Shown here: positions 9,785 through 18,086 of the stretch, piece by piece
Layout: each line of letters starts with the position of its first letter
Position numbering within the stretch: the stretch's first letter is position 1
Assembly (NCBI GenBank): GCA_031272205.1
Contig: JAISUH010000047.1
Coordinates: forward strand, 1 to 64,000
Length of the DNA: 64,000 nucleotides
Source: Dysgonamonadaceae bacterium
GTDB lineage: Bacteria; Bacteroidota; Bacteroidia; Bacteroidales; Dysgonomonadaceae
Reading direction: 5' to 3'
The notes under the pieces: generated by a model
The model's input: the letters and a program-made list of their open reading frames with translations, nothing else
Told to the model about the DNA's origin: nothing
Databases searched by the model: none
Translations under genes and position numbers: made by a program

Positions 9785-11233
9785 TTACAAGCTGTCGCCG
9801 AAATCTTCTTTGAACTTGGCGATCAATTTTTCGGGCCAATTGTTGACCGGTTCGAGTCTGCCCATGAAAAACCGAAGCACGGGAGGTTCATATACGAATT
9901 TCAATCCGCCGATGAGTTCGCTGTTGCGGGTAAGCCAATCGAGCCTGTCCACCACGTATTTTATTTGCGAAAGCGTGAATACCCGGCGGGGTACGGCTAA
10001 GCGCAACAACTCCATATCGGCGTAGGTTTCGTTGCCGTATTCGTCCCGTTGATTCGACAGCGAGCCGCGTTCCATTCCCCGCACTCCCGATATAAGGAAG
10101 AAGGCTGCGGCAAATGAACCGGCGATATATTGCGTTCGCGGGATGTGTTTGCAGATTTTTCGGGCATTGACATGCGCCCCAAGCACGCCCGGAGGCGTTA
10201 CCATCGGCACGCCTTTTTCGGTGGCGCTGTTTACCAAGTACTCGATAAAGCGGGGACTTTGGCATATCATGGATTCGTCCAAGGTCTCGTAGAGGCCGAC
10301 GGCAATGGCTTCAATTTCGCGTACCGACATGCCGCCGTAAGTGAGGAAGCCTTCAAACAGCGGGATGAGCGGGGCTAATTCTTTGTATATTTTTTCGTCG
10401 TTGGTGCAAATACCGCCGCCTCGGGACGAACTGAGCTTCCGTGCCGAAAAATAGACAAGGTCGCACAACCCGGTCATTGTCTGGATGATTTCGCCCATCG
10501 AGCTGTTGGCAAACTCGGCTTCCCGCTGTTTTACCAAATAGGCGTTCTCGCCCAAAAGGCTGGCGTCGAGAACGAGGCAGATGCCGTACTTGTCGGCAAT
10601 GGCGCGTACATCGCGCAGGTTTTGAACCGAAAAAGGTTGCCCGCCTATCAGGTTGGTGGACGCTTCCATGCGGATAAACGGAATGTTTGAAGCGCCCTCC
10701 ATTTTGATGACTTCCTCCAGCTTGTCGAGATTCATATTGCCTTTGAACGGGTGCGAAGAGGTTGTTTTGTAGGCCTCGTCGTAAAGTAATTCCACAATGC
10801 GTCCTCCGTATTGCGTGATATGCGCCAGCGTGGTGGTGAAGTGATAGTTCATCGGAACAAGGCTTCCCTTTTTGATGTAAGCGCAAGCGACGATGTTTTC
10901 GGCAGCGCGACCCTGATGTGCCGGAAGCAGGTATTTTTTACCCAAAACGTCCTCCACGGCCTTCTGCATTCGGACAAAACTTTGCGAACCGGCGTAGGCG
11001 TCGTCCGCCCGCATCATGGCCGCAAGCTGGTTATCGCTCATGGCATTGGTGCCGCTGTCGGTGATCATGTCTAAGAAAATGTCGGTCGTTTGCAACCCGA
11101 ATGTGTTGAAACCACCTTCTTTCAGAGCTTCTAAACGACGTTCGATGGGAACTAAATTCAGTTTTTGTACGACACGCACCTTGTGCAACTCGAGCGGGAT
11201 GTTTTCCCCGCTGAAAAATTTAATCTCTTGCAT
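9785..11233 (-). CDS. tryptophanase / tyrosine phenol-lyase family beta-eliminating lyase (divergent)
   Basis: The 482-residue PLP fold-type I protein aligns along its whole length with TnaA and TPL. It keeps DSGTNAMSD, the tyrosine of DDAYAGS (80), HQGRAAENI (R109), N194 of STNLIGGQP, D223, the PLP lysine K266 in SARKL and LLRLAVPRRVFT near the C-terminus. The arginine that normally follows the aspartate (DSARFAENAY in E. coli TnaA, R226) is leucine here (DASLLGENAY), and the usual KKD is RKL. The family splits Trp to indole, Tyr to phenol, or Cys to H2S, each with pyruvate and ammonia. The substrate here is therefore uncertain. No aromatic permease gene is adjacent. Confidence 0.82.
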   Translation of the reverse strand: MQEIKFFSGENIPLELHKVRVVQKLNLVPIERRLEALKEGGFNTFGLQTTDIFLDMITDSGTNAMSDNQLAAMMRADDAYAGSQSFVRMQKAVEDVLGKKYLLPAHQGRAAENIVACAYIKKGSLVPMNYHFTTTLAHITQYGGRIVELLYDEAYKTTSSHPFKGNMNLDKLEEVIKMEGASNIPFIRMEASTNLIGGQPFSVQNLRDVRAIADKYGICLVLDASLLGENAYLVKQREAEFANSSMGEIIQTMTGLCDLVYFSARKLSSSRGGGICTNDEKIYKELAPLIPLFEGFLTYGGMSVREIEAIAVGLYETLDESMICQSPRFIEYLVNSATEKGVPMVTPPGVLGAHVNARKICKHIPRTQYIAGSFAAAFFLISGVRGMERGSLSNQRDEYGNETYADMELLRLAVPRRVFTLSQIKYVVDRLDWLTRNSELIGGLKFVYEPPVLRFFMGRLEPVNNWPEKLIAKFKEDFGDSL

Positions 11234-11342
11234 ATTTTTTGAAAATCGTTCGATGATATAATTTGGTAATATTATGTGTTCGTTTAGTATTAAAAATCCA
11301 ATAATTGCACGTTATAAAACGTACATTTGATATTTTAGGCGA

Positions 11343-11350
11343 CAAAGATA
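11343..11350 (-). promoter_or_regulatory. -7 element of the lyase gene
   Basis: It reads TATCTTTG on the minus strand, a full match to TAnnTTTG. A -33 match at the standard distance is lacking. Confidence 0.5.
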
Positions 11351-11488
11351 TGATAATTTATTATTTTGGAACCAATAAATGCGAAAAAATCGGCCTGTTT
11401 TTTTATCTTGATGCGGAAAAAAACGGGGTAAAACGCAGATCGGTGAAAATATTTGTGGCATAAGGGAGGCCAGATAACGAAAAAATAG

Positions 11489-11496
11489 TATATTTG
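11489..11496 (+). promoter_or_regulatory. -7 element of the ROK kinase gene
   Basis: TATATTTG matches TAnnTTTG and lies 51 bases before the start codon. No correctly spaced TTTG was seen upstream. Confidence 0.5.
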
Positions 11497-11547
11497 TAGC
11501 AACAAAAATCAATTATCATTGACTAACTTTTAAAAATAAAGAAGAAC

Positions 11548-12513
11548 ATGGATCGACCTTATGCGATTGGGATTGATGTCGGCGGGACAAACACCGTTGT
11601 CGGCATCGTAGATAAAAGAGGGCAAATTATACGCAGCGGAAGCATAAAAACAGCACGTCATGCGGAAGTTGGCGATTACTTGGATGAGCTGACAGACCTC
11701 CTTAAACTGATTATGGATGATGCATCCATCGGTAAAGACCAAATAAAAGGCATCGGCGTGGGCGCCCCCAACGGGAATTATTTTTCGGGCAGCATCGAAT
11801 TTGCACCCAATCTCCGTTGGAAAGGAGTAATCCCTTTCGCCAAATTGCTGGAAGAACGCATCGGTATTCCGGTTGCGCTGACCAACGATGCCAACGCTGC
11901 CGCCATCGGCGAAATGACTTACGGCGCTGCGCGGGGAATGAAAGATTTTATCGTCATCACATTGGGTACGGGCGTTGGTAGCGGAATCGTGGTCAACGGA
12001 CAGTTGGTTTACGGACACGACGGTTTTGCCGGAGAGCTTGGCCACGTGATTATGCGCCGCAACAACGGCCGCTTGTGCGGCTGTGGGAGAACCGGCTGCC
12101 TCGAAGCCTACTCATCGGCCACCGGCGTTGCACGCACTGCACGCGAATATTTGGAGTTGAAACCCGAAACCCAAACGCAATTGCGGAGCATCCCTACCGA
12201 AGACATTACATCGAAAGATGTTTTTGATGCGGCAATGAGCGGCGACAAGATGGCGCAGGATATTTTTAAATTCACGGGAGAAATATTGGGCGAGGCTTTT
12301 GCCGATTTCGTGTCGTTTTCGAGCCCCGAAGCCATCATCCTTTTCGGAGGATTGGCCAAGGCCGGTGATTTGATCATGAAACCCATTCACGAAAGCATGG
12401 AACGCAACCTGCTTGCTATTTTCAAAAATAAGGTGAAACTTCTCTTCTCTGAACTCAAAGAAAGCGATGCTGCCGTTTTGGGCGCCAGCGCATTGGGTTG
12501 GGAAGTGAAATAA
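11548..12513 (+). CDS. ROK-family sugar kinase (glucokinase-like)
   Basis: The 321-residue protein begins with the phosphate-binding motif IGIDVGGTNTVVGIVD and contains the catalytic region LTNDANAAAIGE. GTGVGSGIV follows, then the ROK zinc site GELGHVIM...CGCGRTGCLEAY (about 160-190). It has no N-terminal helix-turn-helix, so it is a kinase rather than a ROK repressor. ROK kinases of this length phosphorylate glucose or related hexoses in the cytoplasm. Glucokinase is the likeliest role, but N-acetylhexosamine or mannose cannot be excluded from sequence alone. Confidence 0.9.
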   Translation: MDRPYAIGIDVGGTNTVVGIVDKRGQIIRSGSIKTARHAEVGDYLDELTDLLKLIMDDASIGKDQIKGIGVGAPNGNYFSGSIEFAPNLRWKGVIPFAKLLEERIGIPVALTNDANAAAIGEMTYGAARGMKDFIVITLGTGVGSGIVVNGQLVYGHDGFAGELGHVIMRRNNGRLCGCGRTGCLEAYSSATGVARTAREYLELKPETQTQLRSIPTEDITSKDVFDAAMSGDKMAQDIFKFTGEILGEAFADFVSFSSPEAIILFGGLAKAGDLIMKPIHESMERNLLAIFKNKVKLLFSELKESDAAVLGASALGWEVK

Positions 12514-12541
12514 ATTGTTTTTTTATTTCATTTTATGTAGT

Positions 12542-12587
12542 CTCCTCTACGTGCGCAGTGATTGCGGCACGTGGAGGAGTTTTTTTT
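12542..12587 (+). terminator. rho-independent terminator of the ROK kinase gene
   Basis: A 13 bp stem (CTCCTCTACGTGC / GCACGTGGAGGAG, one G-U pair) is followed by eight T residues, a textbook intrinsic terminator 28 bases after the stop codon. Confidence 0.88.
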
Positions 12588-12637
12588 GTGCCGCCGCTTC
12601 CTTCCCGCTCGCCGACCGCTTTAACAATAGCGACATT

Positions 12638-13366
12638 TCAGCGTTCCATCATCTCCCTCAATACGTTTAACGATTTCAGAAGCGGGAAATCGTAGGTGTG
12701 CAGCCTGTAATACGTCAGCATGATATCGGTAATCGCGTTGCGGTTGTCCCGCGAAAGACGGAACAAGTGCATGTTCTGGTAATTTATCCGGCGGAAAAGA
12801 CAGAGGTATGCGCTCTGTTGTTTCGAAAGATAGTGCGCGTGATGCGGTACCTCAGGGGTAAATTCTCCGTTCAACAAATCGAAATATGCCCCGACGGTAT
12901 AATTCTGCATGTTGGGATAGATGCCGAGGAAACGCGCCAATCCGGCCATGAAAGCCAAATGAAAATTGGACGCCCCTTTGTCGGTCGTTTCCAAAAAAAT
13001 GACGGAATGGCGCAAAAACTCATACAGTTGCCGATTCTCGGTTGTTTCGCGCAACGCTTTCGACAAAAATTCCGAAAGAAACATTGCCGTGGCCACTTTG
13101 CCGACAGACCTGCACAAATCGTGCAGGGGGAAGGACTGCTCACATTCTTTCAAGCGATGAATTTCGCGCAAGGGATGGTGTTCCGTTTCGAGTTCCAATA
13201 GAGAAAGCGGGAAAAAGAGGGCGGCTCTCATCTTCGACCGTTTGCCGGTCGTTTTCGGAAGGAGGTAGGATACCCGTCCGAAATCGCGCGTAAAAATGTG
13301 AACGATGGAATATTTATCGTTGTAACGCGCTATGTTCAATACAATGCCTTGTGTCTTGTGGAACAT
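12638..13366 (-). CDS. recO: DNA repair protein RecO
   Basis: RecO works with RecR to load RecA on SSB-coated single strands in RecF-pathway recombination and anneals DNA. The 242-residue product has the N-terminal OB-fold start MFHKTQGIVLNIARYNDKYSIVHIFTRDFGRVSYL and a helical C-terminal domain. It lacks the four-cysteine zinc site of many RecO proteins. The gene is monocistronic, with a terminator between it and rplS and a -7 element upstream. Confidence 0.93.
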   Translation of the reverse strand: MFHKTQGIVLNIARYNDKYSIVHIFTRDFGRVSYLLPKTTGKRSKMRAALFFPLSLLELETEHHPLREIHRLKECEQSFPLHDLCRSVGKVATAMFLSEFLSKALRETTENRQLYEFLRHSVIFLETTDKGASNFHLAFMAGLARFLGIYPNMQNYTVGAYFDLLNGEFTPEVPHHAHYLSKQQSAYLCLFRRINYQNMHLFRLSRDNRNAITDIMLTYYRLHTYDFPLLKSLNVLREMMER

Positions 13367-13396
13367 TTGAAGACGGGATTAAAAATTTTCATGCTA

Positions 13397-13404
13397 CAAA
13401 GTTA
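13397..13404 (-). promoter_or_regulatory. -7 element of recO
   Basis: It reads TAACTTTG on the minus strand and fits TAnnTTTG. The upstream -33 box is not clear. Confidence 0.45.
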
Positions 13405-13419
13405 AACAAATTTGCACAC

Positions 13420-13453
13420 AAAAAACGCCCCGTCTTTTTTCGGAGCGTTTTTT
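13420..13453 (-). terminator. terminator of rplS
   Basis: A 13 bp stem (AAAAAACGCCCCG / CGGAGCGTTTTTT, one G-U pair) ends in a T run on the minus strand, 33 bases after the rplS stop. Confidence 0.85.
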
Positions 13454-13486
13454 CGCTATACGGTAAGATAACCGGGAAAGTTCCGA

Positions 13487-13840
13487 TTACAGCACTTTCT
13501 TTTTGATGCGGGCCTTCTTGCCACGAAGCGCACGCAGGTAGTACAATTTAGCCCTGCGAACTTTACCTTCGCTGTTCAACGTGATGCTCTCGATGAAAGG
13601 CGAATTCATCGGGAAAATACGTTCGACGCCGATGTTGTCGGATATTTTGCGAACCGTGAAGCGTTTTGCTTCGCCGTGTCCCGAAATACGGATAACAACG
13701 CCGCGATATTGCTGAATGCGTTCTTTGTTCCCTTCCACGATGCGGTAGGCTACCGTGATGGTGTCCCCGCTCTTAAACTGGGGGAAATCTTTTTTTTCTT
13801 CTGCAGCGAAAGCTCCTTCCGCTATTTTGATTAAATCCAT
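13487..13840 (-). CDS. rplS: 50S ribosomal protein L19
   Basis: L19 sits at the 30S-50S interface. The 117-residue product shows the family blocks [55 protein letters not shown] and the basic tail [20 protein letters not shown]. It stands alone, without trmD or rimM. A consensus promoter with an approximately 80-base leader precedes it. Confidence 0.98.
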   Translation of the reverse strand: MDLIKIAEGAFAAEEKKDFPQFKSGDTITVAYRIVEGNKERIQQYRGVVIRISGHGEAKRFTVRKISDNIGVERIFPMNSPFIESITLNSEGKVRRAKLYYLRALRGKKARIKKKVL

Positions 13841-13927
13841 TATTGATAATGCTTTATGTTAATATTTAACTTGTTGATAACGCAATGTAACGGCATCTGC
13901 ACCGACAGAGATTGCGCAAAGCGGTTG

Positions 13928-13958
13928 CAAAGATAGAAATAAATCTTTAATCGACAAA
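13928..13958 (-). promoter_or_regulatory. consensus promoter of rplS (TTTG-N19-TATCTTTG)
   Basis: On the minus strand TTTG is followed after 19 bases by TATCTTTG, a complete match to the Bacteroidota primary-sigma promoter. The predicted transcription start lies near 13921. Confidence 0.85.
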
Positions 13959-14058
13959 AAGTTCTTGAAATAAAAAAGTGAGATTTACGGATTCGATGGA
14001 GAAAAAATTTTTTGTATCCCCCCCCGATCGCCCATCCGGACGCCTATAAAAAAGGAAA

Positions 14059-14131
14059 GGTTGTCTCACGACAACCAATCTTCATTGTTAACCTTAAATC
14101 TAATACCATGAAAAACACGTTACAAATATAG
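14059..14131 (+). other. hairpin plus seven-codon micro-ORF, possible structured leader or small RNA
   Basis: A perfect 7 bp stem (GGTTGTC TCAC GACAACC, 14059-14076) is followed 31 bases later by ATG AAA AAC ACG TTA CAA ATA TAG (14108-14131). The spacing and start context look like a leader peptide unit, but no larger gene follows within 280 bases. I recall similar leader-like stretches in intergenic regions of other Bacteroidales. Function and strand are not established. Confidence 0.4.
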
Positions 14132-14339
14132 AGATGTTCCCGATAAAATCCAAATAATTTGACCTGCAAAATTTGATATTTAAACTAATTTAATTCTTTT
14201 CTAAGCCGAACGGCTTTTGTACGGAGTTGTTTTACATTTGTTTGCAAATAAAAATGCGTTTGGCAAAGCCTCTCCCCAAACGAAAAAACAAGATTGTTTC
14301 CGGAATAATCGAAAAAAATGACGGCCATTCAGCATTATT

Positions 14340-14377
14340 AACTAAATAAATTAGTTGTGCAACTAAAATATTTAGTT
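14340..14377. promoter_or_regulatory. overlapping AACTAA/TTAGTT dyads, putative BlaI-type operator
   Basis: Three interleaved inverted repeats occur in 38 bases. They are AACTAA-N5-TTAGTT (14340-14356), the perfect 16-mer TTAGTTGTGCAACTAA (14351-14366) and AACTAAA-N3-TTTAGTT (14361-14377). They lie 35-72 bases before the BlaI-type start codon, overlapping or abutting the probable promoter (a -7 box TACATTTG lies at 14400-14407). This is the expected position for autorepression by the encoded regulator. Confidence 0.65.
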
Positions 14378-14411
14378 TATTTGCATAACAAAAAACAAAT
14401 ACATTTGTACA

Positions 14412-14777
14412 ATGAGCAATTTATCGCCCAAAGAAGAAGAAGTGATGCGTTATTTTTGGACAAACAAATATTTGTTTGTCAAGCAATTGGTGAATAAATA
14501 TCCCGATCCTAAGCCGCACTTCAACACACTTTCTACCTACGTTCGTTCGTTGGAGAAAAAAGGCTTTCTGTCGCACGACGCATTCGGGGGTACCTACCGC
14601 TATTTTGCCGTCGTTGGCGAGGAAGAGTACCGCAACCGCACCTTGAAAGACGTAGTAAAAAAATATTTCGACAACTCTTATCTGAGCGTCGTTTCGTCGT
14701 TGATAAAAGAACGGGAATTGTCGGTTCGGGACGTGAGAAAATTGCTCAACGAAGTGGAAAAATCAACGAAAAGATGA
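14412..14777 (+). CDS. BlaI/MecI/CopY-family transcriptional repressor
   Basis: The 121-residue winged-helix protein starts MSNLSPKEEEVMRYFW and continues through PHFNTLSTYVRSLEKKGFLSH, the recognition-helix region of the Penicillinase_R family. A C-terminal dimerisation part (YFDNSYLSVVSSLIKERELS) follows. Family members are dimers that block their own operon until cleaved after a signal from an M56 membrane protease. That partner is encoded seven bases downstream. No beta-lactamase gene is nearby, so the regulated target is unknown. Confidence 0.93.
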   Translation: MSNLSPKEEEVMRYFWTNKYLFVKQLVNKYPDPKPHFNTLSTYVRSLEKKGFLSHDAFGGTYRYFAVVGEEEYRNRTLKDVVKKYFDNSYLSVVSSLIKERELSVRDVRKLLNEVEKSTKR

Positions 14778-14784
14778 GCCGATT

Positions 14785-16326
14785 ATGGAAACTTTCCTGT
14801 TTTATTTGCTTAGAGCATCGGTTTGTACAGCGCTTTTTTACGGCTTTTACAAGCTGTGTTTGAGCCGCACCACGTTTCATGCGGCAAACCGCTTGTTGCT
14901 GATGTGTATTTTATTGCTAATCATTGTATTGCCTTTGTTTCGTTACCATTTGTTGCCGCAATCTGAAGCGGAAGGAATCATATTGCTTGTTCAACCCTCG
15001 GAGATCGCTTTGGATAAAGCAATACAGGCTTCTACAGCGCCGGAAATTCCATGGCTGCACTTGCTGACGATTGTTTATTTTGTCGGACTGACCTCCGTTT
15101 TTGTCCGTTACGTTTACGGCGTTTGTCAGATCCGGCGGATTATCGCCTCGTCGGAACGCCGACGGTTACCGGGTAATTTCGATTTGTGCATTTCCGACAA
15201 GATAGTCGCGCCCTTCAGTTGGATGAGGCATATTGTGGTTTCCCGCGCCGATTTCGTGGCGGACAGCGAGAGTATCGTCAATCACGAGAAATCGCATGTC
15301 ATGCAGAAACATTCGAGGGACAGGCTGTTGTTCGACGCTTTCGCCTGTTTCTTTTGGTTCAACCCGTTTTCGTGGTTGTTGCGGCGCGAAATACAGTCGA
15401 TACATGAGTTTCAGGCCGACGCATACGTCCTCAAACAAGGCGTGAACGTCAAACAATACCAGTTTTTATTAATCCGCAAAAGCGCGGGGGAACATACGTT
15501 TGCCTTGGCAAACAATTTCCTGCGGCGCGATTTGCACAAACGAATCAAAATGATGATGAAACACAAAACAAATCCGAAACGGCAAATGACGTATTTCGTC
15601 CTCTTGCCCGTTATTCTGTTGGGAATTACGGTATTGTCGATGCCAAAATTGACTGCCGGAGAAAAAATGGAGGCGAACCGTCCGATTGACAAAGCAAAGA
15701 GCGTTGCTTCCGATACCATTCGTCCGATAAATAGTGATTCGTTGCTTTATTTTATTGACGGGGAAGAGATCGATAGATCGAAGCTCAAAGAACTGTCTCC
15801 TGATCAAATTAAATCGTTAGAGGTACTGAAAGACAAATCTGCAATGGAAATTTTTGGAGAGAGAGGTAAAAACGGAGTTGTTCGGATTTGGTTGAAAAAA
15901 GAGGAGGACAGCGTGTCTGAAAAAGCAGGCAAGCGCATTACAAAAAGAAAAATAATCAATCTCACCCCTGCTTCGGACAGCACCCGCTCAAAAACGAATC
16001 AAAAGGTTATCGGCGATAGCAAAAGACCGGAAAGGAGAATTAAAGGTAAAATCGTTTTAAAAGACAGTGTTGCAGCTCCGAAAGACAAAAAATACGTTAC
16101 GATTGTTGTGCCTCCGAAGAAAAAAGAAGAACCTGTAATCATCCGTTCCGAAGGACAAAAGCCCTTAATCATTTGCGACGGCAAAGAAATTTCGGAAAAG
16201 GAAATGAAGGAACTGTCTCACGGAGATATTGAGTCGATCAGCGTGTTGAAAGATTCCACTGCCACAAAAATTTACGGGGAAAAAGGCAAAAACGGAGTGA
16301 TTGTTTTCGAGATGAAAAAGAAATGA
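14785..16326 (+). CDS. M56-family (BlaR1-like) membrane metalloprotease with two TonB-plug-like repeats
   Basis: The 513-residue protein has an N-terminal bundle of membrane segments (about 1-120). The gluzincin motif HEKSH (168-172) and an extracytoplasmic-side region EIQSIHEFQADAYVL supply zinc ligands. A last membrane segment is LLPVILLGITVLSM (about 273-287). Instead of a penicillin-binding sensor domain, the tail carries two similar copies of a segment: SLEVLKDKSAMEIFGERGKN (about 350) and SISVLKDSTATKIYGEKGKN (about 490). Both resemble the plug motif of the SusC protein in this same window (SFSVLKDASATAIYGSKGAN). It probably senses a periplasmic signal and triggers cleavage of the BlaI-type repressor. 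Confidence 0.88.
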   Translation: METFLFYLLRASVCTALFYGFYKLCLSRTTFHAANRLLLMCILLLIIVLPLFRYHLLPQSEAEGIILLVQPSEIALDKAIQASTAPEIPWLHLLTIVYFVGLTSVFVRYVYGVCQIRRIIASSERRRLPGNFDLCISDKIVAPFSWMRHIVVSRADFVADSESIVNHEKSHVMQKHSRDRLLFDAFACFFWFNPFSWLLRREIQSIHEFQADAYVLKQGVNVKQYQFLLIRKSAGEHTFALANNFLRRDLHKRIKMMMKHKTNPKRQMTYFVLLPVILLGITVLSMPKLTAGEKMEANRPIDKAKSVASDTIRPINSDSLLYFIDGEEIDRSKLKELSPDQIKSLEVLKDKSAMEIFGERGKNGVVRIWLKKEEDSVSEKAGKRITKRKIINLTPASDSTRSKTNQKVIGDSKRPERRIKGKIVLKDSVAAPKDKKYVTIVVPPKKKEEPVIIRSEGQKPLIICDGKEISEKEMKELSHGDIESISVLKDSTATKIYGEKGKNGVIVFEMKKK

Positions 16327-16454
16327 TATTCCTTTACACTTTCGTAATCCAATAGCCGCGAGCGCAAACACGTCCCAAAAACACGTTCTGAAAAACCTTT
16401 TTCAAAATTTTTCAAAATCTTGTTTTTTACCGCTCAAAATCGAGATAGATTTTA

Positions 16455-16462
16455 TACCTTTG
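16455..16462 (+). promoter_or_regulatory. -7 element of purH
   Basis: TACCTTTG fits TAnnTTTG and lies 33 bases before the purH start. The -33 box is not evident. Confidence 0.5.
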
Positions 16463-16495
16463 TATCCCGTAAAATAGTTACAGGGAAAATAAATC

Positions 16496-18019
16496 ATGTC
16501 GAAGAAAATAAATAAAGTTCTTATTTCGGTTTATCACAAAGACGGATTGGACGAAATATTGAGTATCTTGGATAAGCAGGGCGCGTCGTTTATCTCTACG
16601 GGCGGCACGCAAGAGTTTATCCAATCGTTGGGTTACGAGTGTGAAAGCGTAGAGACAATTACAGGTTATCCTTCCATTTTGGGCGGGCGGGTAAAAACAC
16701 TGCATCCCAAAATTTTCGGAGGCATCTTATACCGCCGCGAAAACGAAGGCGACAAAAAGCAAGTGAAAGCATACGACATACCGTCCATCGATTTGGTGAT
16801 TGTCGATTTATATCCGTTTGAAGAAACGGTTGCCGCGGGCAGTTCCGACGAAGAAATCATAGAAAAAATAGATATAGGCGGCATTTCGCTTATCCGTGGG
16901 GCAGCCAAAAATTATGCCGATGTTATCATTGTGGCCTCGAAAAAGCAATATGTCCCGCTGTTGAAGTTGCTGAAAGAGAAAAATGGCGTGTCGGATACGG
17001 AAGACCGCCGTTGGTTTGCCAAAGAGGCTTTCGCCGTTTCGTCGGCTTACGACGCAGCCATTTTCAACTATTTCGACCGGGGGCAGGAATCGGCCTTACG
17101 CCTTGCCGCCGATGATGCCAAACCGCTGCGTTACGGCGAAAATCCGCATCAAAAAGGCACATTCTTCGGAAATTTTGACGAGGTTTTTGAACAGATTCAC
17201 GGCAAGGAAATATCCTACAACAACCTGCTCGATATTGATGCGGCAGTTGCGCTCATCGCCGATTTTGACGACACTTCGCTCGCCATCCTCAAACACAACA
17301 ACGCTTGCGGCATGGCTTCGCGGCCTACCGTGAAAGAAGCGTGGATTGCGGCTTTGGAGGTCGATCCCGTTTCGGCATTCGGAGGCATCGTCGTTACCAA
17401 CCGCAAGATCGATAAAGAGGCGGCAGAACGCATCAATGAGATATTTTTTGAAGTGATCATTGCTCCGGCTTACGATGACGATGCGCTTGAAATCCTCAAG
17501 CAGAAAAAGAATCGCGTCATTCTCATCCAGAAAAAAAACGGACGGGCGCTTCCCAAGGTTCAATGCCGTTCCATCCTCAATGGGATGCTGGTTCAGGATA
17601 AAGACGTCAGTGTGCAGACACAAAGCGATTTGAAGGTCGTAACAAACACAAGGCCATCCAAATCGGAGATCGAAGATTTGCTTTTTGCCAATATTTTGGT
17701 TAAGCATACGAAATCGAACGCCATTGTGCTTGCGAAAGATAAAAGGCTCATAGCCAGCGGAACGGGACAAACATCCCGCGTGGATGCGCTGCATCAGGCC
17801 ATAGAGAAAGCCCGCACTTTCAAAATCGAGTTGGAAGGGGCAGTGATGGCGTCCGACGCCTTTTTCCCTTTCCCCGATTGCGTGGAAATTGCGCACCATG
17901 CGGGCATCAATGCGGTAATACAGCCCGGAGGATCCATCAGGGACAGTGAATCGATCGAATATTGTAACCAAAACGGCGTTTCGATGGTAACTACCGGAGC
18001 ACGCCATTTTAAACATTAA
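16496..18019 (+). CDS. purH: bifunctional AICAR formyltransferase / IMP cyclohydrolase
   Basis: PurH catalyses the last two steps of IMP synthesis. The AICAR transformylase uses 10-formyl-THF, then the cyclohydrolase closes the ring. The N-terminal MGS-like domain (VLISVYHKDGLDEILSILD, FISTGGT, GRVKTLHPKIFGGIL) is followed by the transformylase domain. This has the catalytic KHNNACGMA, DPVSAFGGIVVTN and the C-terminal AHHAGINAVIQPGGSIRD. At 507 residues it is complete. It precedes mreB by 67 bases, an arrangement I believe recurs in Bacteroidales. Confidence 0.97.
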   Translation: MSKKINKVLISVYHKDGLDEILSILDKQGASFISTGGTQEFIQSLGYECESVETITGYPSILGGRVKTLHPKIFGGILYRRENEGDKKQVKAYDIPSIDLVIVDLYPFEETVAAGSSDEEIIEKIDIGGISLIRGAAKNYADVIIVASKKQYVPLLKLLKEKNGVSDTEDRRWFAKEAFAVSSAYDAAIFNYFDRGQESALRLAADDAKPLRYGENPHQKGTFFGNFDEVFEQIHGKEISYNNLLDIDAAVALIADFDDTSLAILKHNNACGMASRPTVKEAWIAALEVDPVSAFGGIVVTNRKIDKEAAERINEIFFEVIIAPAYDDDALEILKQKKNRVILIQKKNGRALPKVQCRSILNGMLVQDKDVSVQTQSDLKVVTNTRPSKSEIEDLLFANILVKHTKSNAIVLAKDKRLIASGTGQTSRVDALHQAIEKARTFKIELEGAVMASDAFFPFPDCVEIAHHAGINAVIQPGGSIRDSESIEYCNQNGVSMVTTGARHFKH

Positions 18020-18086
18020 ATAAACAAAGGTAAGGCGAACCGAAACATTTGCCGTGCTAAATTAAAAAAACTAACATTTAACGAGT

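Larger units (their letters stand above)
11234..11547. other. divergent intergenic region between lyase and ROK kinase genes
   Basis: About 314 AT-rich bases hold -7 boxes for both directions (11343-11350 minus, 11489-11496 plus), giving the lyase a leader of roughly 100 bases. In that leader a small inverted repeat (ACGTT ATAA AACGT) is present. I found no TnaC-like leader peptide with a tryptophan codon. Confidence 0.55.
13841..14411. other. 571-base intergenic region between rplS and the BlaI-type gene
   Basis: It contains the rplS promoter (minus), a run of eight C residues (14018-14025), a 7 bp-stem hairpin followed by a seven-codon micro-ORF (14059-14131), an unassigned 7 bp inverted repeat (CGTTTGG...CCAAACG near 14257) and the dyad cluster before the BlaI-type gene. 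No ordinary gene is present. Confidence 0.65.

Noticed and set aside
11234-11343. TnaC-like leader peptide before the tryptophanase-family gene
   Set aside because: Only a very short ATG-TAC-GTT-TTA-TAA frame is present, without a tryptophan codon or following pause signals.
14412-16326. Beta-lactam resistance operon
   Set aside because: The BlaI and M56 genes are not accompanied by a beta-lactamase or mecA-like gene, and the M56 protein lacks a penicillin-binding sensor domain.
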